DNA of 64,000 nucleotides from Enterococcus montenegrensis (GCF_029983095.1 NZ_CP120467.1:738501-802500); one strand, 5' to 3'; positions 26,208 to 35,836 are shown, numbered from the stretch's first letter. Made by a program: numbers and translations. The notes: generated by a model from the sequence alone, not told the origin.

Positions 26208-27419
26208 ATGTATTTAAATCGAGATGTTATTACATTGGCGCAAGCAAAAGAAAGATTAGCAGCAGTGGTACCAAAAAAAATAACACAAGAAAAACAAGTC
26301 GAAGAAACGTTGGGATATACTTTAGCCCAAGATATAATAGCCCCTTTTCCACAACCGGCTTTTCGCCGTTCGGGTTATGATGGCTATGGTATTTTAGCTG
26401 AAGATGATCACGATTATCCGATTACCTTAACACTTGCTGCTGAAGTGCCAGCCGGATCTGAACTGAAAAAAAAATTACAGCCAAAAGAAACGATCCGAAT
26501 TATGACCGGAGCAAAAGTTCCTGATGAAGTTGCAAAAGTTATTATGCTGGAAAACACCCCTATGTTAGCTGATGGAAAAGTTGTGATCAAAGCAGGTAGC
26601 CGTAATGATAATATAACCCCAATTGGAGAAGAATTTGAAAAAGGGACAGTTTTACTGACAAAAGGAACGCTCATTAATGCGGGGGCAATTAGTTTGATGT
26701 CAGCCTTTGGTTTTGCGACTTGCTTGGTTTATAAGCGGCCAAAAGTAGCAATTCTAGCGACCGGGACAGAATTGTTACAGCCAAAAGATGCGCCTGTTGC
26801 TGGAAAAATTTACAATTCGAATGGGCCTTTATTGGAAGCCTTAGTAAAAGAAAATGGTGGAAAAGTCGTCTATTGTGGGCAAATTGCTGATGATATAAAA
26901 AGTCTTGAAGAAAAGCTAGACGACTTAGCTAAAAAAGCCGATCTAATTTTGACTACCGGTGGTGTTTCCGTGGGGGATTTTGATTTCCTAGCAGTTGCGG
27001 CCAAAGAAAGTGGGCAACTATTGTTTAATAAACTTGCCATGCGACCAGGTAGTCCTACTACGGCGTTTGTCTATGAAAAAACGCTAGTCATGGCACTTTC
27101 AGGTAATCCAGGAGCCTGTTTTACTGGCTTTTATTTATTATTTGAGAGTTTATTGCAAAATATGCAAGGAAATTCCACTGAAATTAAAATTACGAAGATG
27201 AAATTGGCGCATGATTATCAAAAGCCAAATAGTTTTGATCGTTATTTACGGGGAACGTGGGCAGAAACTGCGACCGGCAAAGTGGTCTCATTAGTCGGCA
27301 GCGATCAATCCAGCGCCTTAGGAAACTTGCATTTGACAACCTGCTTTTTTAAAATTCCCCATGATACAGTTGTAACTGCAGGAACGGAGGTAGAAGTTTG
27401 GTGCTTACCTTACAAATAA
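26208..27419 (+). CDS. moeA: Molybdopterin molybdenumtransferase MoeA
   Basis: Inserts molybdate into adenylated molybdopterin. 403 residues, in the family range. Domain signs: N-terminal [15 protein letters not shown] (the conserved SxxDGYA-like loop), [38 protein letters not shown], the central [15 protein letters not shown] and [10 protein letters not shown] ... [13 protein letters not shown]. The ATG at 26208 has GAAGGTG 6-7 bases upstream; the GTG at 26178 has none. Its 3' end overlaps the mobB-moaC fusion by 22 bases. Confidence 0.93.
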   Translation: MYLNRDVITLAQAKERLAAVVPKKITQEKQVEETLGYTLAQDIIAPFPQPAFRRSGYDGYGILAEDDHDYPITLTLAAEVPAGSELKKKLQPKETIRIMTGAKVPDEVAKVIMLENTPMLADGKVVIKAGSRNDNITPIGEEFEKGTVLLTKGTLINAGAISLMSAFGFATCLVYKRPKVAILATGTELLQPKDAPVAGKIYNSNGPLLEALVKENGGKVVYCGQIADDIKSLEEKLDDLAKKADLILTTGGVSVGDFDFLAVAAKESGQLLFNKLAMRPGSPTTAFVYEKTLVMALSGNPGACFTGFYLLFESLLQNMQGNSTEIKITKMKLAHDYQKPNSFDRYLRGTWAETATGKVVSLVGSDQSSALGNLHLTTCFFKIPHDTVVTAGTEVEVWCLPYK

Positions 27420-28384
27420 TTGGCAAGAAAAAAAGTGGCAAGACCACAACTATGATCAATTTCATTCAAGCAAGTCAACAGTTAGGCTTAAAAACAGCCG
27501 CGTTTAAACATACCCATCATAGTGTGGCAATGGATGTAGCAGGTACAGATACGGCGCGCTTTAGTGAGGCGGGAGCAGATCAGGTAGGAATGCAGCAAGA
27601 CGGTGGTTTTTTTTGGCATGAAGTACGTCAGCCTGAAAAAAAAGTTTTGTTAGCGACTGAAATCAATGATTTTGTCCGACCACAAACAGATTTGGTTTTA
27701 ATAGAGGGCTTCAAATGGGAGAAATATCCCAAATTATTGTTGTTGCGTCCACAAGATGAAGTTGCTGATTTTTCAAAATTTGGTCCCTTTGATTATGTGG
27801 GGACGATTTTTCCTGAAAATAGAGGTGCAAAATTAATAGATTTAACCTCTAAGGAGAAAAGCCAGACTTGGTTTGAAAACTGGGTCAAAGAACAGGAGCA
27901 AAGACAAATGAACAATGAATTAACGCATTTCAATGAACAAGAGCGGGCAAAAATGGTAGATGTCACCGACAAAAAGGTAAATTACCGGATGGCAACGGCA
28001 CAAGCGACAGTAAAAATGACCAAAGAGACGTTACAACGGATTAAAGCAGGCCAAGTAAAAAAAGGGGATGTGTTAGCTGTCGCCCAAGTAGCAGGTATTA
28101 TGGCAGCAAAAAAAACGAGTGAATTAATTCCGATGTGTCATTTGCTACTTCTAAGTGGCGTGGATATATTATTTACCGATAATGAAGTTGATACGTTGAC
28201 TATTCAAGCAACAGTCAAAGTAAATGGGCAGACAGGTGTAGAGATGGAAGCATTAACGGCGTGTCAAATTACAGCATTAACAGTTTACGACATGTGTAAA
28301 GCAATGGATAAGAGCATGGTGATTACTGACTGTCACTTGGTAGAAAAAATTGGTGGTAAAAGTGGGCATTACACCAAGCAATAA
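27398..28384 (+). CDS. mobB-moaC: MobB-MoaC fusion protein
   Basis: Bifunctional Moco protein of 328 residues. Residues 1-170 are MobB: a GTP-binding P-loop ([13 protein letters not shown]), the [19 protein letters not shown] block and the [12 protein letters not shown] motif. Residues 171-328 are MoaC, cyclic pyranopterin monophosphate synthase: [37 protein letters not shown], and [20 protein letters not shown]. The two are normally separate. At the junction an in-frame ATG (27908) follows AGGAG (27894-27898) by 9 bases, so free MoaC may also be made. Start is TTG at 27398 (CGGAGG 7 bases before) or GTG at 27401. Confidence 0.92.
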   Translation: MVLTLQIIGKKKSGKTTTMINFIQASQQLGLKTAAFKHTHHSVAMDVAGTDTARFSEAGADQVGMQQDGGFFWHEVRQPEKKVLLATEINDFVRPQTDLVLIEGFKWEKYPKLLLLRPQDEVADFSKFGPFDYVGTIFPENRGAKLIDLTSKEKSQTWFENWVKEQEQRQMNNELTHFNEQERAKMVDVTDKKVNYRMATAQATVKMTKETLQRIKAGQVKKGDVLAVAQVAGIMAAKKTSELIPMCHLLLLSGVDILFTDNEVDTLTIQATVKVNGQTGVEMEALTACQITALTVYDMCKAMDKSMVITDCHLVEKIGGKSGHYTKQ

Positions 28385-28419
28385 GCAACACTTAGTTTTT
28401 TAAAGAAGAAATAAATAAT

Positions 28420-28477
28420 CCCAAATGGACAATGCAACGTAAAAAGTACAAGTTGCATTGTCCATTTGGGGTGTTTT
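28420..28477. terminator. Bidirectional terminator between moaC and moaB
   Basis: 19-bp perfect arms 28420-28438 and 28452-28470, then GTGTTTTTTA on the plus strand and a T-rich stretch on the minus strand. It separates two convergent operons. Confidence 0.9.
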
Positions 28478-28504
28478 TTATTCATCATAAAAAATGAGTA
28501 GCAT

Positions 28505-28978
28505 TTATTTTCGGCGCTCTTTTAATAGATGGACTAATTCTGGTAAGATGAGTTTTTCCATGCCTAACTGACAAGCCTTCGTGGAACCAGGTAAACAAAA
28601 AAGCAAAGTATCATCTTGGGTAAAACCCGCTAAAGCGCGAGAAGCAAGGGCGTGGCTGCCAATTTCTTTAAAGCTAAGATAACGAAATAATTCCCCAAAG
28701 CCCGGTATTTCCTGCACTAGAAGTGGTGTGATGGCTTCAAAGGTGACATCACGTTTGGCGATACCGGTACCGCCATTTAAAATAATTGCGTCGCTATTAG
28801 CCACCAGTGAGCCGACCCCATGGGTAATTGCAGCGCAATCATCTTTAACGATAATATGTCGGGATGGATTGAAATTTTTTTTTGTTAATAATTCAAAAAT
28901 CAGCTGGCCGGAAAAATCATCTGCAAGACTACGGGTATCGCTAACGGTGAGGATACTTACATTAACTTTCATGGGCAA
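28505..28978 (-). CDS. moaB: MoaB/MogA-family molybdopterin adenylyltransferase
   Basis: Activates molybdopterin by adenylation before MoeA acts. 157 residues, single MPT-binding domain: NVSILTVSDTRSLADDFSGQLI at the start, DAIILNGGTGIAKRDVTFEAI (the GGTG loop) and LPGSTKACQLGMEKLILPELVHL at the end. The start is taken as TTG at 28978 because AAAGGAG is spaced 6 bases from it; an ATG at 28972 would be 12 bases away. The gene overlaps the moeB-like gene by 17 bases, so the pair is coupled. Confidence 0.9.
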   Translation of the reverse strand: MPMKVNVSILTVSDTRSLADDFSGQLIFELLTKKNFNPSRHIIVKDDCAAITHGVGSLVANSDAIILNGGTGIAKRDVTFEAITPLLVQEIPGFGELFRYLSFKEIGSHALASRALAGFTQDDTLLFCLPGSTKACQLGMEKLILPELVHLLKERRK

Positions 28979-29978
28979 TTAAAGCTCCTTTTACAAGATT
29001 GTCTAAATACGGTTGAATCGACTTGCTAGTGGTAAAGCCATAAAAATGAAGACGGCCATTGGGAAATAAGGTGAACTCATAGTCATCCCAAGTAAAGCGA
29101 GCGGCTAATGGATTTTTCTTTAATGGCAACTGCTGTTTTTGACAAAAGTGATCAATTAGAACGAAAGTAGCTGCGGGTATTTGAGTGGAAAAGACATTTT
29201 GACCGCACATTTTTTTTATCATAAAATTTTGTGGAGCGTTTTTTAATTCTGTTTTTTGGCAGTATTTACAATGAGCTTGTTTTTTTACTTTAAAATTTTG
29301 TAACTGGTAAGACCAAGCATCGATATAAAGCATTTCATCCCAGATAACTTCTTTTGGATTTGTGATGATTTTTAAAGCCAGACTGACCTGGTAACTACTA
29401 ATCATTGGCACTAAAGGTGTTATGACGCCTAATAAATCACAATCTTTTTGAATAAGAGCGTCTAATTGTGGCAATGCACAACCTAAACAAGGGGCATCGA
29501 CAGGATTTATAGCCATCACCTGTCCACTTGTGGCCGCTAGCGCAGCAAAAACAAAAGGAATTTTATAGTAGTGACAATAGTTATTAATTTCTTCACGAAC
29601 CTGATAGTTATCAGAGCAATCTAAGATTAAATCAGGGCAACTTTCTTCTTGCAAAATGTAATCGCTGAAACTTTCTTTATAAGCAAAAATCTTCGCACTG
29701 CTATCAATTTTACTTAAAGCATTTTTTGCAGCTTCGACTTTGGCAACGTTATTTGTGGCATCAGCTTCGGTAAAAAGGGTTTGCCGTTGTAAATTACTTA
29801 ACTCCACATAGTCAAAATCCAGTAAAGTCATTTTTTTAATCCCCATGCGCAGCAGCTGTTCTGCTGTATAACTGCCAAGTGCTCCGCAGCCAACGATTAA
29901 AACGTGGACTTGGGCAATTTTTTCTTGGCCGCAGGGGCCAATTTTTTTGACTCGGATTTGACGATCGTATCGTTCCAT
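28962..29978 (-). CDS. moeB: MoeB/ThiF-family adenylyltransferase
   Basis: E1-like enzyme that adenylates the C-terminal Gly-Gly of a sulfur carrier, here most likely MoaD. 338 residues. N-terminal RYDRQIRVKKIGPCGQEKI, nucleotide loop LIVGCGALGSYTAEQLL, and LLDFDYVELSNLQRQTLFT carry the ATP-binding Arg and Asp residues; DLILDCSDNYQVREEIN follows. Two CxxC pairs for zinc are visible (CLGC and CKYC). A C-terminal extension of ~80 residues has no rhodanese cysteine motif. Serving MoaD rather than ThiS is inferred from the Moco context. Confidence 0.88.
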   Translation of the reverse strand: MERYDRQIRVKKIGPCGQEKIAQVHVLIVGCGALGSYTAEQLLRMGIKKMTLLDFDYVELSNLQRQTLFTEADATNNVAKVEAAKNALSKIDSSAKIFAYKESFSDYILQEESCPDLILDCSDNYQVREEINNYCHYYKIPFVFAALAATSGQVMAINPVDAPCLGCALPQLDALIQKDCDLLGVITPLVPMISSYQVSLALKIITNPKEVIWDEMLYIDAWSYQLQNFKVKKQAHCKYCQKTELKNAPQNFMIKKMCGQNVFSTQIPAATFVLIDHFCQKQQLPLKKNPLAARFTWDDYEFTLFPNGRLHFYGFTTSKSIQPYLDNLVKGALIAHES

Positions 29979-30149
29979 GACAACCTCCTTAAAAAATAGT
30001 CATAGTAGTAGCTAAAAAGACAAAAATTCTCACGTTAACATAACATAAGAATAAAAAAAAGGGAATTGGGGAGTGCACTTATTTCTTTTTTTATCAGAAA
30101 GCATTACAATACGTTCAGTATCTCACAAATTAGAAAGCGAGGAAACGTT

Positions 30150-30560
30150 ATGGCGCTTGTTAAATTACAGACAGAACCAATTGATGTTGCCTTTTATTAT
30201 AATCAATTAAAAGATCCCCGATATGGTGGCATCGTTACTTTTGCGGGTGTCATTCGCGAGTGGACCGGTGCAATCCAAACAAAAGGGATCGGCTATACAG
30301 CCTACGAAGAAATGGCAGAAAAAGAGCTTTTAAATTTAGCGACTAAAGTCGAAGCAAAAGGCGCAAAAGTCGTTTTGGTTCACCGTTTAGGAGAATTGAA
30401 AATTGGCGAAGAAGCGGTATTTATCGGGGTGGCTTGTCCCCACCGTAAAGATGCTTTTGTAGGCTGTGAATATTTAATTGATCATTTGAAAAGAAATGTT
30501 CCAATTTGGAAAAAAGAATACGATACAGATAAAGTCCGCTGGGGAGGTTTAAGCCAATGA
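30150..30560 (+). CDS. moaE: Molybdopterin synthase catalytic subunit MoaE
   Basis: Large subunit of MPT synthase, 136 residues; with MoaD-thiocarboxylate it converts cyclic pyranopterin monophosphate to molybdopterin. Conserved blocks: GGIVTFAGVIREWT, YTAYEEMAEKELLNLA, VVLVHRLGELKIGEEAVFIGVACPHRKDAF, and the C-terminal VPIWKKEYDTDKVRWGG with the catalytic Lys. ATG at 30150 is preceded by GCGAGG; the longer open frame from 30066 lacks a site and adds non-family residues. Overlaps moaD by 4 bases. Confidence 0.95.
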   Translation: MALVKLQTEPIDVAFYYNQLKDPRYGGIVTFAGVIREWTGAIQTKGIGYTAYEEMAEKELLNLATKVEAKGAKVVLVHRLGELKIGEEAVFIGVACPHRKDAFVGCEYLIDHLKRNVPIWKKEYDTDKVRWGGLSQ

Positions 30561-30799
30561 TACCCATTAAATTATTTGCTTATTTGGCTGAAGCGATTGC
30601 GCCGGAAATTAGCGTAGCACTACCAACAGAAATAAAAAAAGAAGATTTATTGGCAATTGTAGCCAAGACTTACCCGAATTATGCTGCTGAAATTGAAACT
30701 TGTAGTGTGGCAGTAAATCAAAATTTTGTGCAAGATGAAACAATCTCTTTGACTAAGACAGATGAAGTAGCGTTAATTCCACCTGTAAGTGGAGGTTAA
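30557..30799 (+). CDS. moaD: Molybdopterin synthase sulfur carrier MoaD
   Basis: Ubiquitin-like small subunit, 80 residues, ending in PPVSGG: the terminal Gly-Gly is adenylated by MoeB and becomes a thiocarboxylate. Starts MIPIKLFAYLAEAI, as is common for MoaD. ATGA overlap with moaE and one base between its stop and the moaA ATG mark a tight operon. Confidence 0.93.
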   Translation: MIPIKLFAYLAEAIAPEISVALPTEIKKEDLLAIVAKTYPNYAAEIETCSVAVNQNFVQDETISLTKTDEVALIPPVSGG

Positions 30800-30800
30800 C

Positions 30801-31829
30801 ATGACAAATGCAATGCTTATAAAAAAACAAGAAAAAACTTTACAGGATCGTTTTGGCCGCCAGCATGATTATTTACGTCTTTCGATTACGGACCGCTGCA
30901 ATTTACGTTGTGTATACTGTATGCCAGAAGAAGGGCTACCATTTTTTCCCCACGAAAAAGTTTTAAGCGCTACTGAAATTATTACTTTAGTAAAACACTT
31001 CGCTAAAATGGGCATCAAAAAAGTGCGTTTAACGGGTGGCGAGCCTTTATTACGCAAAGATATACTGGAAATTGCGGCAGGAATTAAGGCAATTGACGAG
31101 ATTGAAGATTTATCAGTGACGACAAATGGGCTGGCTTTACCAAGAATGGCTGCTGACTTAAAAAAAGCAGGGGTTGATCGGTTAAATATCAGTTTAGATA
31201 CTTTTGATGCTAAAAAGTATCACCAGATGACGCGGGGTGGCAAATTAGAAAAAGTGCTTGCAGGAATTGATGCTGCTAGTCAGCAAGGCTTTAAAGCTAT
31301 TAAACTAAATACAGTTGTTATAAATGGACAAAATCAAACGGAATTAAGGGATTTTTTGCGTTATACGATAACTCAGCCGGTTAATGTACGCTTTATTGAA
31401 TTTATGCCAATTGCCAGTCAAAAAAAGAATTGGACGCAAGGCTATGCCGGGGTAAAAGAAGTCTTTACAATTTGTCAGACTGAAGGTTGGGCATATGAAA
31501 AACTGACATTGTCCGGTAATGGCCCTTCAGAGAATTATCAAATTAAAGGCGCAAAGGGATCTTTTGGTTTAATCCACCCTGTAAGTTGTCAATTTTGTGA
31601 AAGTTGCAATCGCCTGCGAGTTACAGCAGATGGTTGTTTAAAATCTTGCCTTTATTGGGCAGATGAAATTAATTTGCGTAACAAACTAGATGACGCGGCA
31701 GCTTTTGAAGCAGCTGTGGTTACGGCTTTAAACGATAAGCCAGAAAATCATCAAATGGCATTAGATGAACAAGAAAAAGTAAAAGAGCGGCAACCTACTT
31801 GGCGACACATGAGTCAAATTGGTGGATAA
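30801..31829 (+). CDS. moaA: GTP 3',8-cyclase MoaA
   Basis: Radical-SAM enzyme for the first step of Moco synthesis, 342 residues. N-terminal SAM cluster CNLRCVYC, VRLTGGEPLLRKD, and the second [4Fe-4S] set CQFCESCNRLRVTADGCLKSC near residue 265. The protein ends in Gly-Gly, needed for activity in MoaA. ATG at 30801 has GGAGG 5 bases before it; a GTG at 30789 lies upstream of that site. Last gene of the moaE-moaD-moaA operon. Confidence 0.95.
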   Translation: MTNAMLIKKQEKTLQDRFGRQHDYLRLSITDRCNLRCVYCMPEEGLPFFPHEKVLSATEIITLVKHFAKMGIKKVRLTGGEPLLRKDILEIAAGIKAIDEIEDLSVTTNGLALPRMAADLKKAGVDRLNISLDTFDAKKYHQMTRGGKLEKVLAGIDAASQQGFKAIKLNTVVINGQNQTELRDFLRYTITQPVNVRFIEFMPIASQKKNWTQGYAGVKEVFTICQTEGWAYEKLTLSGNGPSENYQIKGAKGSFGLIHPVSCQFCESCNRLRVTADGCLKSCLYWADEINLRNKLDDAAAFEAAVVTALNDKPENHQMALDEQEKVKERQPTWRHMSQIGG

Positions 31830-31844
31830 GGAATAAAAAGGAAG

Positions 31845-31899
31845 AAAACGACCTTTGTAAAGTTTAGCTCTTAGACTAACCTTACAAAGGTCGTTTTTT
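31845..31899 (+). terminator. Terminator after moaA
   Basis: Arms 31845-31860 and 31882-31897 (ACGACCTTTGTAA / TTACAAAGGTCGT) followed by Ts. Confidence 0.9.
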
Positions 31900-32035
31900 A
31901 TGGTGCTTTAAAATTTACTGGGATAATAACTCATTATCGGTATTTCTAAAAACTATACTAAAAACGCAAATAAAATGCACAAGGATTTTTGAAAAGGTAA
32001 TAGCGCTATAGCTTAAATAGATCTAAAGCACCATA
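31899..32035. repeat. 12-bp inverted repeat flanking 113 bases
   Basis: TATGGTGCTTTA at 31899-31910 and its exact complement at 32024-32035. The enclosed sequence has no gene. Confidence 0.7.
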
Positions 32036-32042
32036 AACATCG

Positions 32043-32066
32043 AAAAAAATAGCTTATAAAAAAGCT
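32043..32066 (-). terminator. Terminator of the PAP2 gene (minus strand)
   Basis: AGCTT/AAGCT stem (32051-32055, 32062-32066) followed on the minus strand by ATTTTTTT, just past the PAP2 stop. Confidence 0.65.
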
Positions 32067-32090
32067 GTTGTGATTTTTTTGGCGCATCTT

Positions 32091-32672
32091 CTACACATGT
32101 GCCAGTACTGCCCACACTAATAGGGTAACTCCGCTACCAAAGAGCCAGCCTCCTAGAACATCTGTCAGAAAATGGACGCCCAAATAGATACGGGAAAATC
32201 CAATCAGCCCGGCGATTGTCACGGCTGCTGCAACCAATAAGAAGGCTAGTTGCGGATAAAGAGCCCAGCTGCCCAATGCTAAGCTAAGGTATAGCGCCGC
32301 CGAACAGGTAGCGTGGAAACTGGGAAAGCTATGGTCTGTCTCCTCGATTAGTCGCTTTCCCTCTGGTCGTGGTCGTTTCATTCCCCGCTTCATGGCAAAT
32401 GCCAGCCACCAGCTAATCGTTAAGGCAATTCCCGCCGGCCGGACTACTTTCCACCAGAATCCAGGGATCAGCGCCAGTGCAATCATCACCACTACGACGC
32501 CGGAAAAGCGCCCCAACTGGGTAAAAAAGAACATCACTTTATTTATAGCTGGACGCCGCAGGCTGACTACTTTTTCTGTCACTTGGGAATCCAAACGTTC
32601 TACTGCCGGCTGCCGAATTCCAAATGCCAACACCGCAAACAGCATCAGACATAAAATCCCTGCTATCGCCAT
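32091..32672 (-). CDS. PAP2-family membrane phosphatase
   Basis: Integral membrane phosphatidic acid phosphatase-like enzyme, 193 residues, about five to six hydrophobic segments; family members dephosphorylate lipids such as undecaprenyl pyrophosphate. The three motifs are visible: KRGMKRPRPEG, FPSFHAT (Phe where PSGH usually has Gly) and SRIYLGVHFLTDVLGG with catalytic His and Asp. GGAGG lies before the ATG. The gene is clearly richer in G and C than its neighbours (runs such as GCCGGCCGG), hinting at acquisition from another source. Confidence 0.85.
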   Translation of the reverse strand: MAIAGILCLMLFAVLAFGIRQPAVERLDSQVTEKVVSLRRPAINKVMFFFTQLGRFSGVVVVMIALALIPGFWWKVVRPAGIALTISWWLAFAMKRGMKRPRPEGKRLIEETDHSFPSFHATCSAALYLSLALGSWALYPQLAFLLVAAAVTIAGLIGFSRIYLGVHFLTDVLGGWLFGSGVTLLVWAVLAHV

Positions 32673-32722
32673 CTCTTTTACCTCCGCTTTTTTTCTTTCT
32701 AGACTTGCTTTTTACTTTTGAA

Positions 32723-32940
32723 CTAGTCTTTATCAAAAAGGAACTTGATACCAATTGCTGCAAATATACAAGCTAACACGATATAGCGAGCACATTTATG
32801 ATCACCTTTATATAGTACTCACTAGAATCTGTCTCGCCTAAAACAGCGGGTTCAATCATTTGGTTAAGAAACAGCAAGACTAATATTCCACCAATAATAT
32901 TCCTACTTTTATTTTCCTTAGCTATTTTTTGACAGAACAT
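32723..32940 (-). pseudogene. Possible frameshifted small membrane protein
   Basis: On the minus strand an ATG at 32940 opens MFCQKIAKENKSRNIIGGIL plus a hydrophobic stretch and reads to YYIK; that frame then ends soon. A shift near 32795 would continue into GDHKCARYIVLACIFAAIGI and KFLFDKD, giving a plausible ~72-residue protein with two membrane segments. The 218-base span is not a multiple of three. No good ribosome site. It may be a decayed gene or chance. Confidence 0.3.
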
Positions 32941-32985
32941 TTTTTAATAAATAATCGTATTAACTAAAGAACAAATCTTTCCTTT

Positions 32986-34095
32986 TTAAATTAGCGCGGA
33001 CAATTCTGTATGGGGTAAATCCAAATCTTCTGCAACAGCCTGCAGGGTTAATTGCCCTTTATACGTATTGACCCCATGATACAAGGCATCGTTATATTGT
33101 AATAAATCTTCTAAATTAGTTGTTGCTAATAATTTTGCGTAAGGCAATGTAGCATTGCTTAGGGCATGAGTTGAAGTTTGAGGTACAGCTCCAGGCATGT
33201 TGGCAACAGCGTAATGAATAACGCCTGACGCAATATAAGTCGGATCTTTGTGAGTGGTTACTTTACTACCAGTAGCAAAAATTCCGCCTTGATCAATGGC
33301 AATGTCAACGATAACAGATTCATTGGGCATTGCGGCTACCATTTCTTCTGTCACCAAAACTGGAGCTTTGTGACCAGGAAGTAAGACAGCACCAATGACT
33401 AAATCAGCTGTTTTTAACGAATTACGAATATTCAGTTCATTGGAAATTAGAGTTTGAACTTGTCCGTTAAAAATATCATCCAATTCTTTTAAACGATTGA
33501 TATTTACATCTAAAATCGTCACTCGTGCTCCCAAACCAAGTGCTAAACGTGCCGCGTTATATCCTGAAACGCCACCACCGATAATGACGACATTACCTTG
33601 GCGGACACCTGGAACACCCGCAAGTAAAATTCCCTTACCACCAAATGTTCGCTGTAAATATTGTGCCCCAATTTGTGCGGCCATTCTACCTGCAATTTCA
33701 CTCATCGGAGAAAGTAGTGGTAGACTACCATCTGCTAATTGAACATTCTCGTAAGCAATCGCTGTAACACCGCTTTTCATCAATTCAAGTGTTAATTCTT
33801 TATTGGCAGCTAAATGGAGATAAGTAAATAAAACTAACCCTGCTCTAAAATACTGATACTCACTTGGCTGTGGTTCTTTTACTTTCATCACCATGTCGCA
33901 GTTCCAAACCTCAGCAGCATCGGTCAAAAGTGCGCCAACTTTTTGATACGCCACATCAGAAATACCAGAACCCAAGCCAGCTTCGCTTTCTACTAAGACA
34001 GTGTGGCCAGCTTTCACGAGCTCTAAGACACCACTTGGGGGTAGTGCCACCCGATTTTCATGATTTTTAATTTCTTTGGCAATTCCGATTCGCAT
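32986..34095 (-). CDS. ald: Alanine dehydrogenase
   Basis: NAD-dependent interconversion of L-alanine with pyruvate and ammonia. 369 residues, family length. N-terminal [20 protein letters not shown], pyruvate-site block [28 protein letters not shown] with the catalytic His, and NAD site [20 protein letters not shown] with Asp at the end of beta-2 (TILD). The late block [15 protein letters not shown] is typical. Stands alone; its start has GGAG nearby. Confidence 0.95.
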   Translation of the reverse strand: MRIGIAKEIKNHENRVALPPSGVLELVKAGHTVLVESEAGLGSGISDVAYQKVGALLTDAAEVWNCDMVMKVKEPQPSEYQYFRAGLVLFTYLHLAANKELTLELMKSGVTAIAYENVQLADGSLPLLSPMSEIAGRMAAQIGAQYLQRTFGGKGILLAGVPGVRQGNVVIIGGGVSGYNAARLALGLGARVTILDVNINRLKELDDIFNGQVQTLISNELNIRNSLKTADLVIGAVLLPGHKAPVLVTEEMVAAMPNESVIVDIAIDQGGIFATGSKVTTHKDPTYIASGVIHYAVANMPGAVPQTSTHALSNATLPYAKLLATTNLEDLLQYNDALYHGVNTYKGQLTLQAVAEDLDLPHTELSALI

Positions 34096-34326
34096 CTACA
34101 TCACTCCTTTATTTTTTGAACTTTTGGCTTACGAAAAAGCAAAACGAATCCTGTGTAGCAAAATTTTATAACCAAAATACGAAATAAAACGGCCTTTTCT
34201 TACTTTCTAGTATAGAGGAATGGGAAACGATTACAAAGAAACTTTTCAAAATTATGGAAAAAAGCGACAAAATTCTTGTGAGAAAGTAAAACGATGGCTA
34301 GAATAGAAAAGACAAGAGGTGATGAA

Positions 34327-35076
34327 ATGCTCAAAAAGTTACAAAAGAAATTGAACGAGTATAATCATGAATATCACGTTTTAAATTTAACCTTATCCAT
34401 TATTTGGATTATTTTGATGCTGTTAGATTTTGCATCTGTCATTAATATTAATGAAAATCCGTTTCGTGTTGTTGATTATTTGATTTGGATTTTATTTACC
34501 ATTGATTATTGTGGGCGTTTGCTTGTTGATCCAGCTAAAAAAACTTTTTTCAAAAAGAATATTTTTGATTTGATTGCGATTTTGCCCCTTAACTTCATTT
34601 TTGGAGTACTAGGACTTGCGCATTTTGGCAAAATTGCCCGTATTAATCGTATTGCCCGAATTATCGGACTATTTGGGAAGCTGTCGCGCAATAAGCGCAG
34701 TATTTTATATACCAATGGTTTTATTTATGTCCTTTATATTAGTTTAGGGATTATTGTGATTGGAGCCGGACTATTCTCTATTGCAGAAAATCGCTCTTTT
34801 GCAGACGCTTTGTGGTATGCAATTGTTACAGTTACCACAGTTGGGTATGGAGACATTGCCCCTACGACTGATGCTGGTAAATTGATTGCCGCAGTTCTGA
34901 TGCTATTAGGGATTGGTTTTATCGGGATCTTGACCTCAACAATCACCTCTTATTTCAGCCATAAAAACGAAGCCATGCGACAAGTGGAAGAGGATAGTGA
35001 ATTGGCTGAGTTGAAAAAGGAAATTATTTTATTACAGAATCAATTAGATCGGATTGAAAAAATGTTAAAAAAATAA
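34327..35076 (+). CDS. Voltage-gated-type potassium channel
   Basis: Membrane ion channel, 249 residues, six-helix layout. The selectivity filter is TVTTVGYGDIAPTT near residue 178, followed by the pore-lining helix. An S4-like segment has regularly spaced Arg/Lys (KIARINRIARIIGLFGKL). The C-terminal ~45 residues are charged and probably coiled (EEDSELAELKKEIILLQNQLDRIEKML). The ATG at 34327 follows AGAGGTG; an upstream ATG at 34294 has no site. Confidence 0.9.
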   Translation: MLKKLQKKLNEYNHEYHVLNLTLSIIWIILMLLDFASVININENPFRVVDYLIWILFTIDYCGRLLVDPAKKTFFKKNIFDLIAILPLNFIFGVLGLAHFGKIARINRIARIIGLFGKLSRNKRSILYTNGFIYVLYISLGIIVIGAGLFSIAENRSFADALWYAIVTVTTVGYGDIAPTTDAGKLIAAVLMLLGIGFIGILTSTITSYFSHKNEAMRQVEEDSELAELKKEIILLQNQLDRIEKMLKK

Positions 35077-35087
35077 AAGCTCTAAAA

Positions 35088-35130
35088 AAATAGCCGCTAG
35101 CAAGTCAATTAAACTGCTAGCGGCTATTAT
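35088..35130. terminator. Shared terminator between convergent genes
   Basis: TAGCCGCTAGCA (35091-35102) pairs with TGCTAGCGGCTA (35115-35126), flanked by A-rich and T-rich sides, so it can serve both the channel gene and the minus-strand protease gene. Confidence 0.8.
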
Positions 35131-35158
35131 TTATACTCATTAAGACAGTAAGAAAAGC

Positions 35159-35836
35159 CTAGCTTTTGGTGAAAGCCCAATAATGGACAGCCTCACTTGT
35201 TAAATCTTGGGGATGAAATAATTCTTTGTAAGTTGCTTTTGCGGGCGTATCATTAGGGTCTAAAACTAAAATTTGATTGTCTGCTTCTGCTCCAAGTACC
35301 ATAATATGTCCCACATCGGTAAAACGACCCGGTTTGACAGAGACGACAACGGGGATTTTTTGCCGTAAGTAGTGTTGCACACTTTGAAAATCAGTACCTA
35401 AATCATGATATTGCAGTTGGTAGTGATGAGCAAAATCACTAAAAATTTGCCAAGCAGTTCCTTGTCCGGCAACAAAATAATTATTTTGGGCCCAATTTAA
35501 AATATCTTGGGGGACGGCTTCTTTTCCTTCAAAATAAGAAAGCACCATTGTCAAAGATAAAATTGCACAGCCGTTTTGGGCTAGTGTATTGTTATCGCCA
35601 CTACCATAGGTATCATTAGCCCAACGTTCGTCTGTCTGTAAAATCAAAGGTGTGGGGATCTGATTTCCTTTTAAAGTATGATTGGCTTGTTGACTATACT
35701 CCTCTTGACTAATGCTTGCACTTTGTAATGGAGTATCCTGCGTAGGGTTTATAAAAAAAAGCCAAATTACACCTAAAATAAGCATGCAAAAACCGATAAA
35801 AATTATTTGGGGTTGGCGGGATTTCTTTTTTGCCAT
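35159..35836 (-). CDS. Membrane-anchored C39-like cysteine peptidase (C39_2)
   Basis: 225-residue extracellular protein with an N-terminal membrane anchor or signal (IIFIGFCMLILGVIWLFFI) after a Lys-rich start. The papain-like C39_2 domain spans ~residues 70-220: PLILQTDERWANDTYG, catalytic Cys in NGCAILSLTMVL, His in DVGHIMVLGA and the Asp in LVLDPNDTP. The substrate is unknown; such proteins are common in Firmicutes. The ATG at 35836 is chosen because GAGGTG lies 6 bases upstream, inside a longer open frame from 35860. Confidence 0.85.
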   Translation of the reverse strand: MAKKKSRQPQIIFIGFCMLILGVIWLFFINPTQDTPLQSASISQEEYSQQANHTLKGNQIPTPLILQTDERWANDTYGSGDNNTLAQNGCAILSLTMVLSYFEGKEAVPQDILNWAQNNYFVAGQGTAWQIFSDFAHHYQLQYHDLGTDFQSVQHYLRQKIPVVVSVKPGRFTDVGHIMVLGAEADNQILVLDPNDTPAKATYKELFHPQDLTSEAVHYWAFTKS

